Shown here in pieces: positions 7,756 to 15,634 of a DNA stretch of 43,381 nucleotides. The stretch is from contig DATJGF010000184.1 of the NCBI GenBank assembly GCA_035495315.1, forward strand, positions 1 through 43,381, read 5' to 3'. Each line of letters starts with the position of its first letter. Position 1 is the first letter of the stretch. A program made the translations under genes and the position numbers. Under the pieces are notes generated by a model that saw nothing but the letters and a program-made list of their open reading frames with translations, had not been told where the DNA came from and did not search any database. This stretch comes from DATJGF01 sp035495315 (lineage in GTDB: Bacteria > Verrucomicrobiota > Verrucomicrobiia > Limisphaerales > UBA8199).

Positions 7756-7820
7756 CGCGACGTGAGCCTTCGCGGACTGTTGCTGGAGTGAGTGCGGGTT
7801 GTCCTCTGAACATTCTTTAC

Positions 7821-8849
7821 GTGTTTCACGGCCAGCAAAAAGCCTGTATTTCGATCACTCTGTTGGCTTCCATTCTGTTCGGGCTGCAGTATTGCGACGC
7901 CGCGGATTCAGCCCGCGCTGGAACGCTCGAAGAGTACCTGAAGGGCTTAGGCTATGAAGCAGCTGAGTTCGAAAGAACCGAGCATGCGCAGGATTTCGTC
8001 GAGGGTGCCTTGGGCGACGGGCGGAAGCATACTTTCCTGTTAGATACCGGTTGGGGAAACACAGCGCTGAGCAAGAGCGCTGCACGTGGTCTGAAGCAAC
8101 TCAATCCAGCCGCAGATTCCCGCGTTCAGCTGGTCGATTCAAACACCAACGCGGAAATTGTGTTAATGGGTAAACTTACTTTGGGCCAGGTTCAGTTCCT
8201 TAATCAGCCAGCGCGCGTCGAAGAATTGCGCGCAGACTATATTCGGCTGCCTTTCGATGCAGTTCTAGGATGCGATTTCCTGTTTCGCAACTTCTGCTTG
8301 ATTGATTGTTACAAGCACAGACTCTACGCGCACAAAACTCCACCCTCCGACGAACAAACCAGGGCGCTAGAGACAACTTTGCGGTTGAGTGGCTTCGCTG
8401 AAGTGCCGATAGACGCGCGATTTTTGCTGACAGTTGAGACCGAAATCAACGGCCAGCAGGTTCGACTGGCTCTCGACACTGGGGCCGCTTGCGATGAAAT
8501 CGACGATTCTCAACTGAAACGCCTGGGCCTCACCATTATCAAGTCTGACCAGGCAACCACCGGCAGTTTGATCCCTCAGGATATGGGCGCTGCTGTGTTA
8601 GGTGTCGGCTCAATCGGCCGCCACGGACTCAAAGTCACCAAGGTTAATACTTTTAGGCTTGGTTCGCATAACTGGAAGAACCTCTATTTCGGAGTTGCGG
8701 ATTTGAAGGCCTGGCACCTGGCGAAGCCCGGCACCGAGGGGGAAGCGGTCAAGGGCCTGCTCTGTCAACCGACACTCGCAGCGCATGGCGCCCTCATTGA
8801 TATTGCCCGCCAAAAGCTTTGGTTGCGCCCCGAAAAACCGAGCCGGTGA
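7821..8849 (+). CDS. Tandem retropepsin-like aspartyl protease domain protein, exported
   Basis: About 342 residues. Two copies of a retropepsin-like fold: the first has 'FLLDTGWGNTALS' and ends with 'FDAVLGCDFLFRNFCLIDC'; the second has 'LALDTGAACDEIDDSQLKRLGL'. Each carries the DTG/DTGA catalytic triad, so one chain could make the pseudo-dimeric active site that single-domain retropepsins form by dimerisation. Substrate unknown. The frame has no ATG near the N-terminus. The GTG at 7821 is chosen because it directly starts a signal-like stretch (ISITLLASILFGLQYCDAA); a TTG at 7752 and a GTG at about 7788 are alternatives. The open frame begins right after the previous gene ends, so the two may be co-transcribed. 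Confidence 0.7.
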   Translation: MFHGQQKACISITLLASILFGLQYCDAADSARAGTLEEYLKGLGYEAAEFERTEHAQDFVEGALGDGRKHTFLLDTGWGNTALSKSAARGLKQLNPAADSRVQLVDSNTNAEIVLMGKLTLGQVQFLNQPARVEELRADYIRLPFDAVLGCDFLFRNFCLIDCYKHRLYAHKTPPSDEQTRALETTLRLSGFAEVPIDARFLLTVETEINGQQVRLALDTGAACDEIDDSQLKRLGLTIIKSDQATTGSLIPQDMGAAVLGVGSIGRHGLKVTKVNTFRLGSHNWKNLYFGVADLKAWHLAKPGTEGEAVKGLLCQPTLAAHGALIDIARQKLWLRPEKPSR

Positions 8850-8884
8850 TTAAAATGAAGCCGCCATCACCCAATGCGTGACGG

Positions 8885-9637
8885 TTAGAGGGTCACCGCC
8901 CCGTTCAAAATGTTTCCACAGGGAACAAATCCTGCCTTCTGGAGCGTCTTGCGCGAGGCAACATTTGTCGCATTGCAACGAGCGGCCGGAATGTGGCCAC
9001 CTTCGTAACAGATCCTCTTCAGCTCTTGGACTATATAGGTTCCGAGGCCACGCCGACGAAAAGGCTCCTTCACCTCCATGTAAATGTCACCGTACGGTGG
9101 GTTGTAGTGAAACAGAATGCCGCCGGTGGCGGCAACTTTTCCGTCAAACTCGACGACTCCGTTTGAGTTCAATTGGTCGGCGCGGATATCCAGGCCGTCG
9201 GCGGCGGTTGCGCGGCGAAAGATTGCCCCAGTCGGGGCGTGGTTGGTTTTCTTGTTATCGTGATAGAGAATGCTTTCGCAGAGGACGTCTTTTGCGAACG
9301 TGTGCAACATGACGGTTAGCAGGACATCGTTGCTTTGCGTCTCAATCGCAACAGCGTGACTGGCAGTTACGAGTACGAGGAACAGGTCGAACAGCCGCAG
9401 TCTATACTGCGGCGAGACGTAAAACTCATAAATAGTTGGTTTATCTTTCCACGGTCCAGCTACCGCAATCGAACCGTAGCCGGCCGTTTCGTTATCGGCT
9501 TTGAGCAGGTATTCCAGGCTCCATCCCGGCCGGGAATGAATTGAATCGTGGATAATCTGGCAGTTCATCTCCTCGCGATACAAGCCCCGCAGTGGGAGGA
9601 AATGCTCGAGGGAAGTAGCTTCGGCGGATAATTCCAT
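8885..9637 (-). CDS. GNAT family N-acetyltransferase
   Basis: 250 residues. The C-terminal half carries the acetyl-CoA-binding motif A: a beta strand 'GDIYMEVKEPFRRRGLGTYIVQELKR' with the R/Q-x-x-G-x-G/A signature 'RRRGLG' (~residues 195-200), then 'CNATNVASRKTLQKAGF', the usual motif-B end of GNAT folds. The N-terminal half ('NETAGYGSIAVAGPWKDKPTIYEFYV') resembles a second, degenerate GNAT-like segment, so this may be a double-GNAT protein. The acceptor molecule is unknown. It runs convergently with the aspartyl protease gene (35 nt between stops) and divergently from the TPR gene, with only 97 nt between the two starts. Confidence 0.8.
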   Translation of the reverse strand: MELSAEATSLEHFLPLRGLYREEMNCQIIHDSIHSRPGWSLEYLLKADNETAGYGSIAVAGPWKDKPTIYEFYVSPQYRLRLFDLFLVLVTASHAVAIETQSNDVLLTVMLHTFAKDVLCESILYHDNKKTNHAPTGAIFRRATAADGLDIRADQLNSNGVVEFDGKVAATGGILFHYNPPYGDIYMEVKEPFRRRGLGTYIVQELKRICYEGGHIPAARCNATNVASRKTLQKAGFVPCGNILNGAVTL

Positions 9638-9734
9638 ACAGTCACAAATAATTCAGCCGCATCCCGAGAGTCTATTCGAAATACATACAAATTTTGAGGG
9701 CATGGTGTCATTTAGGTGAACATTACGTGGTTCT

Positions 9735-11153
9735 ATGGACAGAGATGATGAGCTAACGGCAGCGCGGACGAGATCTGGACGTCGGGTCCAATGGACCTGG
9801 TTGATTGGCGGCGCCTGTTTTGTCGTGCTTTTATTGGGAATTCTTTTGCCCCGAGTTTCAAACAAGCCAAGGAGGTGGGGGGGGAATTCGAGCGCTTTGA
9901 CGAAGGAACCTGGTCGCGCACCTTCGGCAGGGTTTTCCCGCGATATCAAAGCTGATACGAAACGCACCGCGGAGGAAATTGTATCCGATAAAGTGAATCA
10001 ATTTGCAAAGGACCGCCGCCGGATAGCCCATGCGATGGCTAAACGCTTCAAAGTGGACCTGCCGCCGGAGGTGGATCAGTTCTTCGAGGCGGTTGCGGGT
10101 GGACGCTGGACCGAACACTGCGCGCTGTTTGATAGAATCAAAGAACTGCGCGACTCGGGCCAATACGAAGGCCTGCGGACAGTCTTCGGCGCCATACTGG
10201 AAGCGCAATTGGTCGCCGAATGCGCCCATGGCTGGCCGGCGCAGAAGCTTCTGGATTATGGCCAATCGATTCTCGGTTCGCTTCAACCGGGCATGGTGTA
10301 CGTGGGCGGGACTGACCCCGGGCGCGGCATTCCCACGCTGCTCAACGAGACGAGCGAGGGCGACCGGCATATCATTTTGACTCAAAACGGATTGGCCGAC
10401 GCTACCTATCTGCAGTATGTCAATTTCCTCTATCACGATCAGCTGACGACCTTGACCTCAGAGGAGACGGACCGCGCCTTCTCAGAGTATCTCGCTGACG
10501 CGCAAAAACGGCTGCTCCACGACCAGCAATTCCCAGACGAGCCGAAACAGGTCAGGCCGGGCGAGGAGATCCAATTCGTCGATGGTTCGAACGGCAAGCG
10601 AGTTCAAGTCTCCGGCCAGATCGCCGTCATGGCGATCAACGAACGACTGTTGCAGTCCATCATGGATAAAAATCCTGACCTTTCATTTGCTTTGGAGGAA
10701 TCTTTTCCGTTGCGTACGACCTACGGAGGGGCCGTTCCCCTTGGTCCGATTATGGAACTCCGCGCCCAAAATGCGCAGAATGCGTTTACCGCGGAACTCG
10801 CCGCGCAAGCCGTCGATTACTGGCAGGCCATGACTCAGCAGATGATTTCCGATCCGGAAGCTCCAGCCGGCTCGGACCCGCGCAAAACGTATTCTCACAT
10901 GGCGTGGTCTGAGGCAAACCTTCTCGCGGATCACAACTTCAACGATCAAGCCGAACAAGCCTACCGGCTGGCGATGCAGCTAGAGCCCAGCAACCCGGAA
11001 GCCGTGTACGGGCTTTCGGAATTGCTGGCCAAAAACGGTCGCATGGATGAGGCGCGTCAGATGGTGGAACAGTTCCAGCGCGCCCACCCGGACTTGCAGT
11101 CTCCGCCTGTGCCGTGGGTTTTTATTGCACCGCAGCCCGCCACTCACCCTTGA
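9735..11153 (+). CDS. Membrane-anchored TPR-containing hypothetical protein
   Basis: 472 residues. A short basic N-terminus precedes one membrane helix (WLIGGACFVVLLLGILLP, ~residues 22-39), so most of the chain should face the periplasm. Near the C-terminus a TPR-like pair is visible (~residues 395-450): 'MAWSEANLLADHNFNDQAEQAYRLAMQLEPSNPEAVYGLSELLAKNGRMDEARQ' in full spans it, with the hallmark 'A..AY..A..L.P.NPEA...L'. The central region (residues ~90-380) does not match a family I know. 'MVYVGGTDPGRGIPTLLNETS' suggests a nucleotide-independent beta-rich domain, not an ATPase. TPRs usually mediate protein contacts. Function unknown. The start is the first ATG of the frame. Confidence 0.7.
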   Translation: MDRDDELTAARTRSGRRVQWTWLIGGACFVVLLLGILLPRVSNKPRRWGGNSSALTKEPGRAPSAGFSRDIKADTKRTAEEIVSDKVNQFAKDRRRIAHAMAKRFKVDLPPEVDQFFEAVAGGRWTEHCALFDRIKELRDSGQYEGLRTVFGAILEAQLVAECAHGWPAQKLLDYGQSILGSLQPGMVYVGGTDPGRGIPTLLNETSEGDRHIILTQNGLADATYLQYVNFLYHDQLTTLTSEETDRAFSEYLADAQKRLLHDQQFPDEPKQVRPGEEIQFVDGSNGKRVQVSGQIAVMAINERLLQSIMDKNPDLSFALEESFPLRTTYGGAVPLGPIMELRAQNAQNAFTAELAAQAVDYWQAMTQQMISDPEAPAGSDPRKTYSHMAWSEANLLADHNFNDQAEQAYRLAMQLEPSNPEAVYGLSELLAKNGRMDEARQMVEQFQRAHPDLQSPPVPWVFIAPQPATHP

Positions 11154-11311
11154 ATGTTCGGGACGAGGCGAGCGGGTGGGCGAGGGGGGTGGCTTGGGGG
11201 TGTACGAGCGTCCCACCGTCCCAGAGCCGGTAAACACGGGCGATTCTCGCTCTTGCGAGCGTCCCACAGCCGTCCCAGAAGGTCCCAAGCGTCCCAAGGC
11301 CGCACGGTTTT
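11154..11311. repeat. Intergenic stretch with repeated GCGTCCCA motifs
   Basis: Between two convergent stops, GAGCGTCCCAC occurs twice (about 11206 and 11258) with further CGTCCCA copies near 11288. The central CTCGCTCTTGCGAGCG can fold into a small hairpin (GCTCTTGCGAGC). It looks like a decayed dispersed repeat that may also end transcription of both genes. No gene is seen. Confidence 0.4.
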
Positions 11312-12334
11312 CTAGCCAATATACTCTCGCATCATCTGCAAATAGCGGCGGCAGGTCTCTTTCATATCGCCGGGATGTTTGTCCTGTTCGATGGAGGCGA
11401 ACCCATCGAAATTGACGGCCTTAAGGGCATCGACGATGCCTTTGTAATCCATGACGCCCTGGCCGGCATGGGGGAACTGGCGCATCATGCCGTCGATGTC
11501 GCGCATGTGCAGGTTTAATAATTGGTGGCGGACTTTGTAAATGGCTACCGGTGGGTACTCCCGCTGCAGTTGTGTCCAGCCGGCATCGAGGTTGTAGCCC
11601 AGGGCCGGGTCGCGAATTTCGTCCCAGAGGCGACGAAAAGATGCGGCTTCGGGTATGAGTGTATGCGTGTGTTGTTCGATCGAGAATTTTAAACCGTGGG
11701 CCTTGGCGCGCTGCAGACAGGCCTTAGTGGTTTCGACGTACTGGGCCCATACCCGGTCGAAATCGAAGCCCTCGGCGATGTCGATGTGAAATTTCTCGCC
11801 GGGTTTGGGGTCGGGGATCTCGTAATAACGGGGCAGGTAATCGGAGGGGCCTCTTAATTCTCGGGCCCAGGGGGCGACGATATTGATCAGACGGGCATTG
11901 ATGCGCTGGCCGATCCTGCAACCGGCTTCGAAATGATCCAGCGCTTGTTCGCGTTCGTCGGTTTTGGTGCTCGAAAGGCCTTCGACGACCGGCTGGAACA
12001 GAACGAATTGCGACACCTGCAATTTATTTTTCTCGAGCTTCTGCTTGTAACGATCGACCCGGTCGTTGGTCCAAAAATCCTTCAAGTCTTTGCTGGCGGT
12101 GACAATCATTTCGATACCGTCGAAGCCCAATTCGCCGATGATGTCGATAGCGGGTTCGGGGTCGACGGCGGGCGAGAAATCATGGAAACACCAGCTTAAG
12201 CAGCCGACCTTGATTTTGCTTTTGCCAGGTGCAGGTGCGTCAGCCCCGGCAACGGCCAAGGGCATAGCCGCGGCCGCGAGCGCGGTCGTTTGAAGAAATT
12301 GACGGCGATTAATGGGGAATTCGTCGGTGTTCAT
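11312..12334 (-). CDS. Tat-exported sugar phosphate isomerase/epimerase-like TIM-barrel protein
   Basis: 340 residues from the Met at 12334. The N-terminus 'NRRQFLQTTALAAAAMPLAVAGADA' is a twin-arginine signal (RRQFLQ), so the mature enzyme folds before export. The remainder is a xylose-isomerase-like TIM barrel: 'KVGCLSWCFHDF' (strand 1), 'LGFDGIEMI' (strand 2), 'INIVAPWA', 'LKFSIEQHTH' with the metal-binding Glu, 'LGYNLDAGWTQLQREYP' with the Asp, 'LLNLHMRDID' with His/Asp, and the terminal 'GFASIEQDKHPGD' with the last Glu. These acidic and His residues are the usual divalent metal ligands of this superfamily. The substrate is unknown. The open frame extends 12 codons further upstream (12370), but the Tat motif favours the shorter start. 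Confidence 0.85.
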   Translation of the reverse strand: MNTDEFPINRRQFLQTTALAAAAMPLAVAGADAPAPGKSKIKVGCLSWCFHDFSPAVDPEPAIDIIGELGFDGIEMIVTASKDLKDFWTNDRVDRYKQKLEKNKLQVSQFVLFQPVVEGLSSTKTDEREQALDHFEAGCRIGQRINARLINIVAPWARELRGPSDYLPRYYEIPDPKPGEKFHIDIAEGFDFDRVWAQYVETTKACLQRAKAHGLKFSIEQHTHTLIPEAASFRRLWDEIRDPALGYNLDAGWTQLQREYPPVAIYKVRHQLLNLHMRDIDGMMRQFPHAGQGVMDYKGIVDALKAVNFDGFASIEQDKHPGDMKETCRRYLQMMREYIG

Positions 12335-12467
12335 GATTTCGATCTTGAGTCGGTTAGTGTGGGGAGTCAAACACGAGTTTGATGAGTCGGGTATTGTGCC
12401 CCTTCAGGGTTTGAGTACTAATAAGTAGTAACAGCCTTTCAGGCTCAGCGAGGTGCTAGATCAGTTC

Positions 12468-12700
12468 AAAAGTGTAGCCTCCTACCCATGAACCGCAGCG
12501 TGAAAAGGCCTCCTCTCCCTCTCCTCGGGGGAGGAGAGGGAGAGGACGCCGAGGCCGTGCGGGGTTCCTGGGTTATTCCTGGGTTTAAAGCGCGAACAGT
12601 TTTGCTTTCGGCGAAATTTCTTCCCGGCCTTCTTTTCCAGAGCTTCGAGAGGGGGAGGGGGAGAAATGGTCGCGACCGCACAAAGTTCGGCTACACTTCA
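12468..12700. repeat. MITE-like element with 10-bp terminal inverted repeats and internal long hairpin
   Basis: AAGTGTAGCC at 12470-12479 is matched by its exact reverse complement GGCTACACTT at 12689-12698, enclosing about 220 bp without coding potential. Inside lies a perfect hairpin with 15-bp arms (12512-12526 and 12531-12545) and a GGGG loop. The head of the element (AAAAGTGTAGCCTCCT, then CCATGAACC) recurs at 23411-23438. This is the whole gap between the isomerase-like and VOC genes apart from about 130 bp of featureless sequence at 12335-12467. Confidence 0.65.
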
Positions 12701-12712
12701 ACTTAAATCGCT

Positions 12713-13102
12713 CTAGGCTTTCTTCGGGACCTCGGACATCAAGCTGAGGACGTTCTGCTCGGAATCCTTGAACGCAGCGATCCACAAATCGTACGAGGGC
12801 ATCTGTGCGACGAGGGTAGGCTGGTTTACGAATTGAACGCCGCGAGCGACGAGTGTTTGATGAGCCTGTTGGATGTCAGATACTTTGAAGTAGAGGATCG
12901 AACTGGGATGGTCCAAATCCGCTGAGGAGGGGATCGACACCATTAAGCGGATCCCGCCGCAGTCAAAAAACGCCATGTTCGGCACAGTGAACAGATGCTT
13001 AATGCCGAGGGTATCGCGGTAAAACGCCTCGGCACGCTTGACGTCATGGGCATTAATGGAGATTTGGGTGATCTGGTCCAGGTGGAGGTCTGGGATGCTC
13101 AT
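12713..13102 (-). CDS. VOC (glyoxalase/bleomycin-resistance) family protein
   Basis: About 129 residues, a single VOC module pair. 'QISINAHDVKRAEAFYRDTLGIKHLF' is the characteristic first beta-alpha-beta unit; 'PSSILYFKVSDIQQAHQTLVARGVQFV' is the second, ending 'WIAAFKDSEQNVLSLMSE', where family members end 'f.DPdGN.l.l..'. The usual metal-ligand Glu at the end of the module is here in 'DSEQN'. Members include glyoxalase I, dioxygenases and resistance proteins, and the substrate cannot be assigned. The start is placed at the Met followed by SIPDLHLDQ (13102); a longer reading to 13153 adds an unconvincing 17 residues. Confidence 0.82.
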   Translation of the reverse strand: MSIPDLHLDQITQISINAHDVKRAEAFYRDTLGIKHLFTVPNMAFFDCGGIRLMVSIPSSADLDHPSSILYFKVSDIQQAHQTLVARGVQFVNQPTLVAQMPSYDLWIAAFKDSEQNVLSLMSEVPKKA

Positions 13103-13232
13103 GGGTCTATTATCAGCTTCCGATTGGCGGTTCACAATCCCCGATTTCTGCATCGCGGTTGCATAACCGCGGTTGCTGCCAACACGTTGGCCTAGTAAAG
13201 GCCGGTAAACTCTAGCGTCATTGAGACACGGC

Positions 13233-14087
13233 CTATTCGGGTTTCAGGTCCACGCGCTTTCGTATTTCGGAGATCATTTCTTCCCAGTAGCGGCGCAGAA
13301 ACGGCGGATCCTTTACGCTGTCCAGGATATAACTGCGGTCCGCGCGCTCGAGGTCGAGCACTGCGGTGATCATCTCTTCCTGGTACCATCCGGCCTCAGC
13401 CAAAGGCATCCCGGAGGGCTCGCGAATAAACGACATGCCACTGGAACTTTGTTTCCCATCTGGGGATTGGCCGATGGTGTTGGCGACGCAATGGAAGATT
13501 TTGCTGTTAGGGCCGACCGGTTGCTGGGCGCGGCCGGAGGTGCGTTTCCAAATCACCGCTTCGATCTCATCGGAACTGCAGGAAGGATGAAATAAGATTT
13601 GGGCGCCGGCCATCGCGGGCAAGCGATAGAGTTCCGGATGCCGGCCATCGCGACAAATGACCAACGTGCAGGGCACGCCATCAATCTCGAATAGAGAAAG
13701 TTTATCGCCGCCCCGGCAATACTTTTGTTCATCGCGCCCAGCCATGTGGACCTTGGCGTATTCGTGAACAATTTCGCCTTGAGGTGAAATGACGTGAGCC
13801 AGGTTCAGGTAACGGTCGGCGGTTTTTCGCAAAGTTCCGGCGATGACCCAGATGTTCGCTGCCCGCGCAGCCTGGCAGGTCTTATCAAGGGCTTGCTGCA
13901 CTGCCTCCGGTGCCAATTTGATTACATCAGGGAAGTAATAACCGGTCAGGTTGGTTTCTGGAAACAAGACAACCCGGGAACCTTCGGCGGCTGCAGCTTG
14001 GATGTAATGCAGGGTTCGCTCCAGATTTCTTTCCAAGGACTTAGCCCAGTGGAGTTGCACACAGGACACTTGCAGGGTTTCGGCCAT
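13233..14087 (-). CDS. Carbon-nitrogen hydrolase (nitrilase superfamily)
   Basis: 284 residues. The nitrilase catalytic triad is present: Glu-44 in 'LFPETNLTGY', Lys-112 in 'EYAKVHMAG' and Cys-145 in 'TLVICRDGRHPE'. The Cys is followed by Arg-Asp where most members have Tyr/Trp-Asp; the family tolerates this. The superfamily hydrolyses or transfers C-N bonds of amides, N-carbamoyl compounds or nitriles, usually in the cytoplasm. The sequence does not show which branch this is. Total length and fold order (betas ending 'EMITAVLDLERADRSYIL') are normal. It starts divergently from the PepSY fragment. The 130 bp between it and the VOC gene show nothing of note. Confidence 0.9.
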   Translation of the reverse strand: MAETLQVSCVQLHWAKSLERNLERTLHYIQAAAAEGSRVVLFPETNLTGYYFPDVIKLAPEAVQQALDKTCQAARAANIWVIAGTLRKTADRYLNLAHVISPQGEIVHEYAKVHMAGRDEQKYCRGGDKLSLFEIDGVPCTLVICRDGRHPELYRLPAMAGAQILFHPSCSSDEIEAVIWKRTSGRAQQPVGPNSKIFHCVANTIGQSPDGKQSSSGMSFIREPSGMPLAEAGWYQEEMITAVLDLERADRSYILDSVKDPPFLRRYWEEMISEIRKRVDLKPE

Positions 14088-14166
14088 TTTAGAATAGGGT
14101 GCGTTTTCGGTTTAAAACTAAACGGAAGGAGAGTCAAGAGCGATTGAAGATTGGGGTTGAGGTTAC

Positions 14167-14455
14167 TTGGGTTGTGTGGTGAGAACGCCCACGGACGCGC
14201 AAAAGGAAAGAAAGCTCGAGGCCGAGGCCAAAGTCACGCGGGCGGAGGCTGAAAAGATCGCCTTGACAAAGATGGGTGGAGGAACCAACAAGGAAGGGGA
14301 GATCGAAAAAGAAAAAGGAAAGCTTACATGGCCCTTCGATATCGCGACTCCTGGAACACCGGATATCACCGAGGTACAGGTGGACGCGTTGAACGGCGAG
14401 ACTGTTAGCGATTGAGAAGGAGAGCGCGGCTGAACAAGCCAAGGAGAAAGACTGA
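14167..14455 (+). pseudogene. PepSY-domain protein, frameshifted remnant
   Basis: The open part (14167-14415) encodes a PepSY-type domain: 'KVTRAEAEKIALTKM', then 'EGEIEKEKGKLTWPFDI' and 'EVQVDALNGETV', which follow the family pattern 'is.eeA..iAl......v...el....g...y.vei...g...ev.vDa.tGev'. After GETV the frame stops, but removing one base (the G at 14410) restores 'SIEKESAAEQAKEKD' and a stop at 14453-14455, the expected charged tail. Upstream, the frame has a stop at 14158-14160 and no ATG or signal peptide, whereas relatives are exported. Both ends therefore look damaged. A single sequencing error could explain the 3' lesion but not the missing signal peptide. Confidence 0.6.
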
Positions 14456-14504
14456 TTCTCGAGCGAGCCCAGTTTTGCGGAAAGGCGACTGAGTGGCCGA
14501 TTTT

Positions 14505-14867
14505 ATGAAGGTATCGTGCTACTTTATATTGATTGGTGCAGCTTCACTACTGGTCAGTTGTGCTTCTTATGCGGCCAGGACAGAAGCCAAATCAGGCGGA
14601 GATTTCCTGTTTCGATTGCATCAAAAGGGCCAGCTTCCGGGTGATGCCAAGGATGAGCACGGGAAGATCACTTGCTATCTATCTCCGACCGATTTAGAGC
14701 AGACGATCTATCCACGTTTCCGGACCTATCAAGTCGTTAAGAACGGCGATTTGTCCACGAACAATTACACGATTAAGCGCCTCACGAAACATTCGCCTTG
14801 GCAGCTTCAACGGGCGTGGCGGACTGATTCGCAAGGCCGTGTAACCGAGGAGTGGGTCGTCGAATGA
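14505..14867 (+). CDS. Small lipoprotein coupled to PAP2 gene
   Basis: 120 residues from ATG 14505. A lipoprotein signal is clear: 'MKVSCYFILIGAASLLVSC' with lipobox LVSC, followed by ASYAAR. The mature part ('DEHGKITCYLSPTDLEQTIYPRF', 'YQVVKNGDLSTNNYTIKRL') matches no family I recognise; it is basic and probably beta-rich. A GTG at 14493 would add four residues. Its stop codon overlaps the PAP2 start as ATGA (14864-14867), so translation is likely coupled and the two may act together at the envelope. Lol-dependent sorting by the lolCD pair at 1.3-3.3 kb would be expected for such a protein. Confidence 0.78.
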   Translation: MKVSCYFILIGAASLLVSCASYAARTEAKSGGDFLFRLHQKGQLPGDAKDEHGKITCYLSPTDLEQTIYPRFRTYQVVKNGDLSTNNYTIKRLTKHSPWQLQRAWRTDSQGRVTEEWVVE

Positions 14868-15454
14868 ATTCCGGGTTGCGTAACGGGGGGTCAGGGCAGC
14901 GAGGGCGGCGAAAGCCAGTCGGCAGTCAGGCTTGGTGGTGGGTTGCGTTGTTTGTACTGTGCTTTGCCCAAGGCATCGACGCTTACGCGGGGGATGCTAT
15001 CAAAGCGGCAGGCGATATCTTGCAGTACGTCATACCGGCGACGGCCGGGGGATTGACCCTGGGCTACCGGGATTACAAGGGCACGCTTCAATTCGGCGAG
15101 TCTGTTGCCCTCACGGAAGGGTTGACGTACGGCCTTAAGTACACCGTGAATGAAACGCGACCCGACGGCGGGAGCCAGTCCTTTCCTTCCGGGCATGCGT
15201 CGATCTCATTTTGCGGCGCGGAATTCATCCGAAAGCGGTATGGATGGGAATTGGGAATTCCAGCCTATGCCGCCGCCTCCTTTGTCGCCTACAGCCGGGT
15301 CGAAGCCAACGAGCATTATCCCCACGACGTAATCGCCGGCGCGGCCATCGGTATGCTCAGCAGCTTCATCTTCACCAAACCCTACAAAGGTTGGGAGGTC
15401 AAGACCGAAGCCGGCCCAGGACTCCACGGCCTATTCCTTAGCAAGAGTTGGTGA
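14864..15454 (+). CDS. PAP2-superfamily membrane-associated phosphatase
   Basis: 196 residues. All three phosphatase signature motifs are present: K-x6-RP as 'KYTVNETRPDG' (~residues 91-101), PSGH as 'SFPSGHAS' (~106-113), and S-R-x5-H-x3-D as 'SRVEANEHYPHD' (~144-155). One N-terminal hydrophobic segment (WWWVALFVLCFAQGIDAYAGD) reads as a signal peptide or anchor; a short second one follows near the C-terminus (AAIGMLSSFIFT). Family members dephosphorylate lipid phosphates such as undecaprenyl pyrophosphate or phosphatidate at the outer face of the inner membrane. The gene overlaps the lipoprotein by 4 nt. The 180 bp after its stop show no gene or clear repeat. Confidence 0.9.
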   Translation: MNSGLRNGGSGQRGRRKPVGSQAWWWVALFVLCFAQGIDAYAGDAIKAAGDILQYVIPATAGGLTLGYRDYKGTLQFGESVALTEGLTYGLKYTVNETRPDGGSQSFPSGHASISFCGAEFIRKRYGWELGIPAYAAASFVAYSRVEANEHYPHDVIAGAAIGMLSSFIFTKPYKGWEVKTEAGPGLHGLFLSKSW

Positions 15455-15634
15455 CCAGGGTTGGGGAATCTCCTTCTTGGATCCTCTTTCCGCGCCTGAC
15501 TTTGTGCCGGCCCCTAGCCCAATTACGTGCAGGTTCCGTCTTTTTCATACGCGGGGAGGTCTGGCGAAAAGACTGGAGTGTGCACATCCAGCCCGGCGGG
15601 TCCGGAGCCAGCGCGCTGAAGTATCCAACAAACG

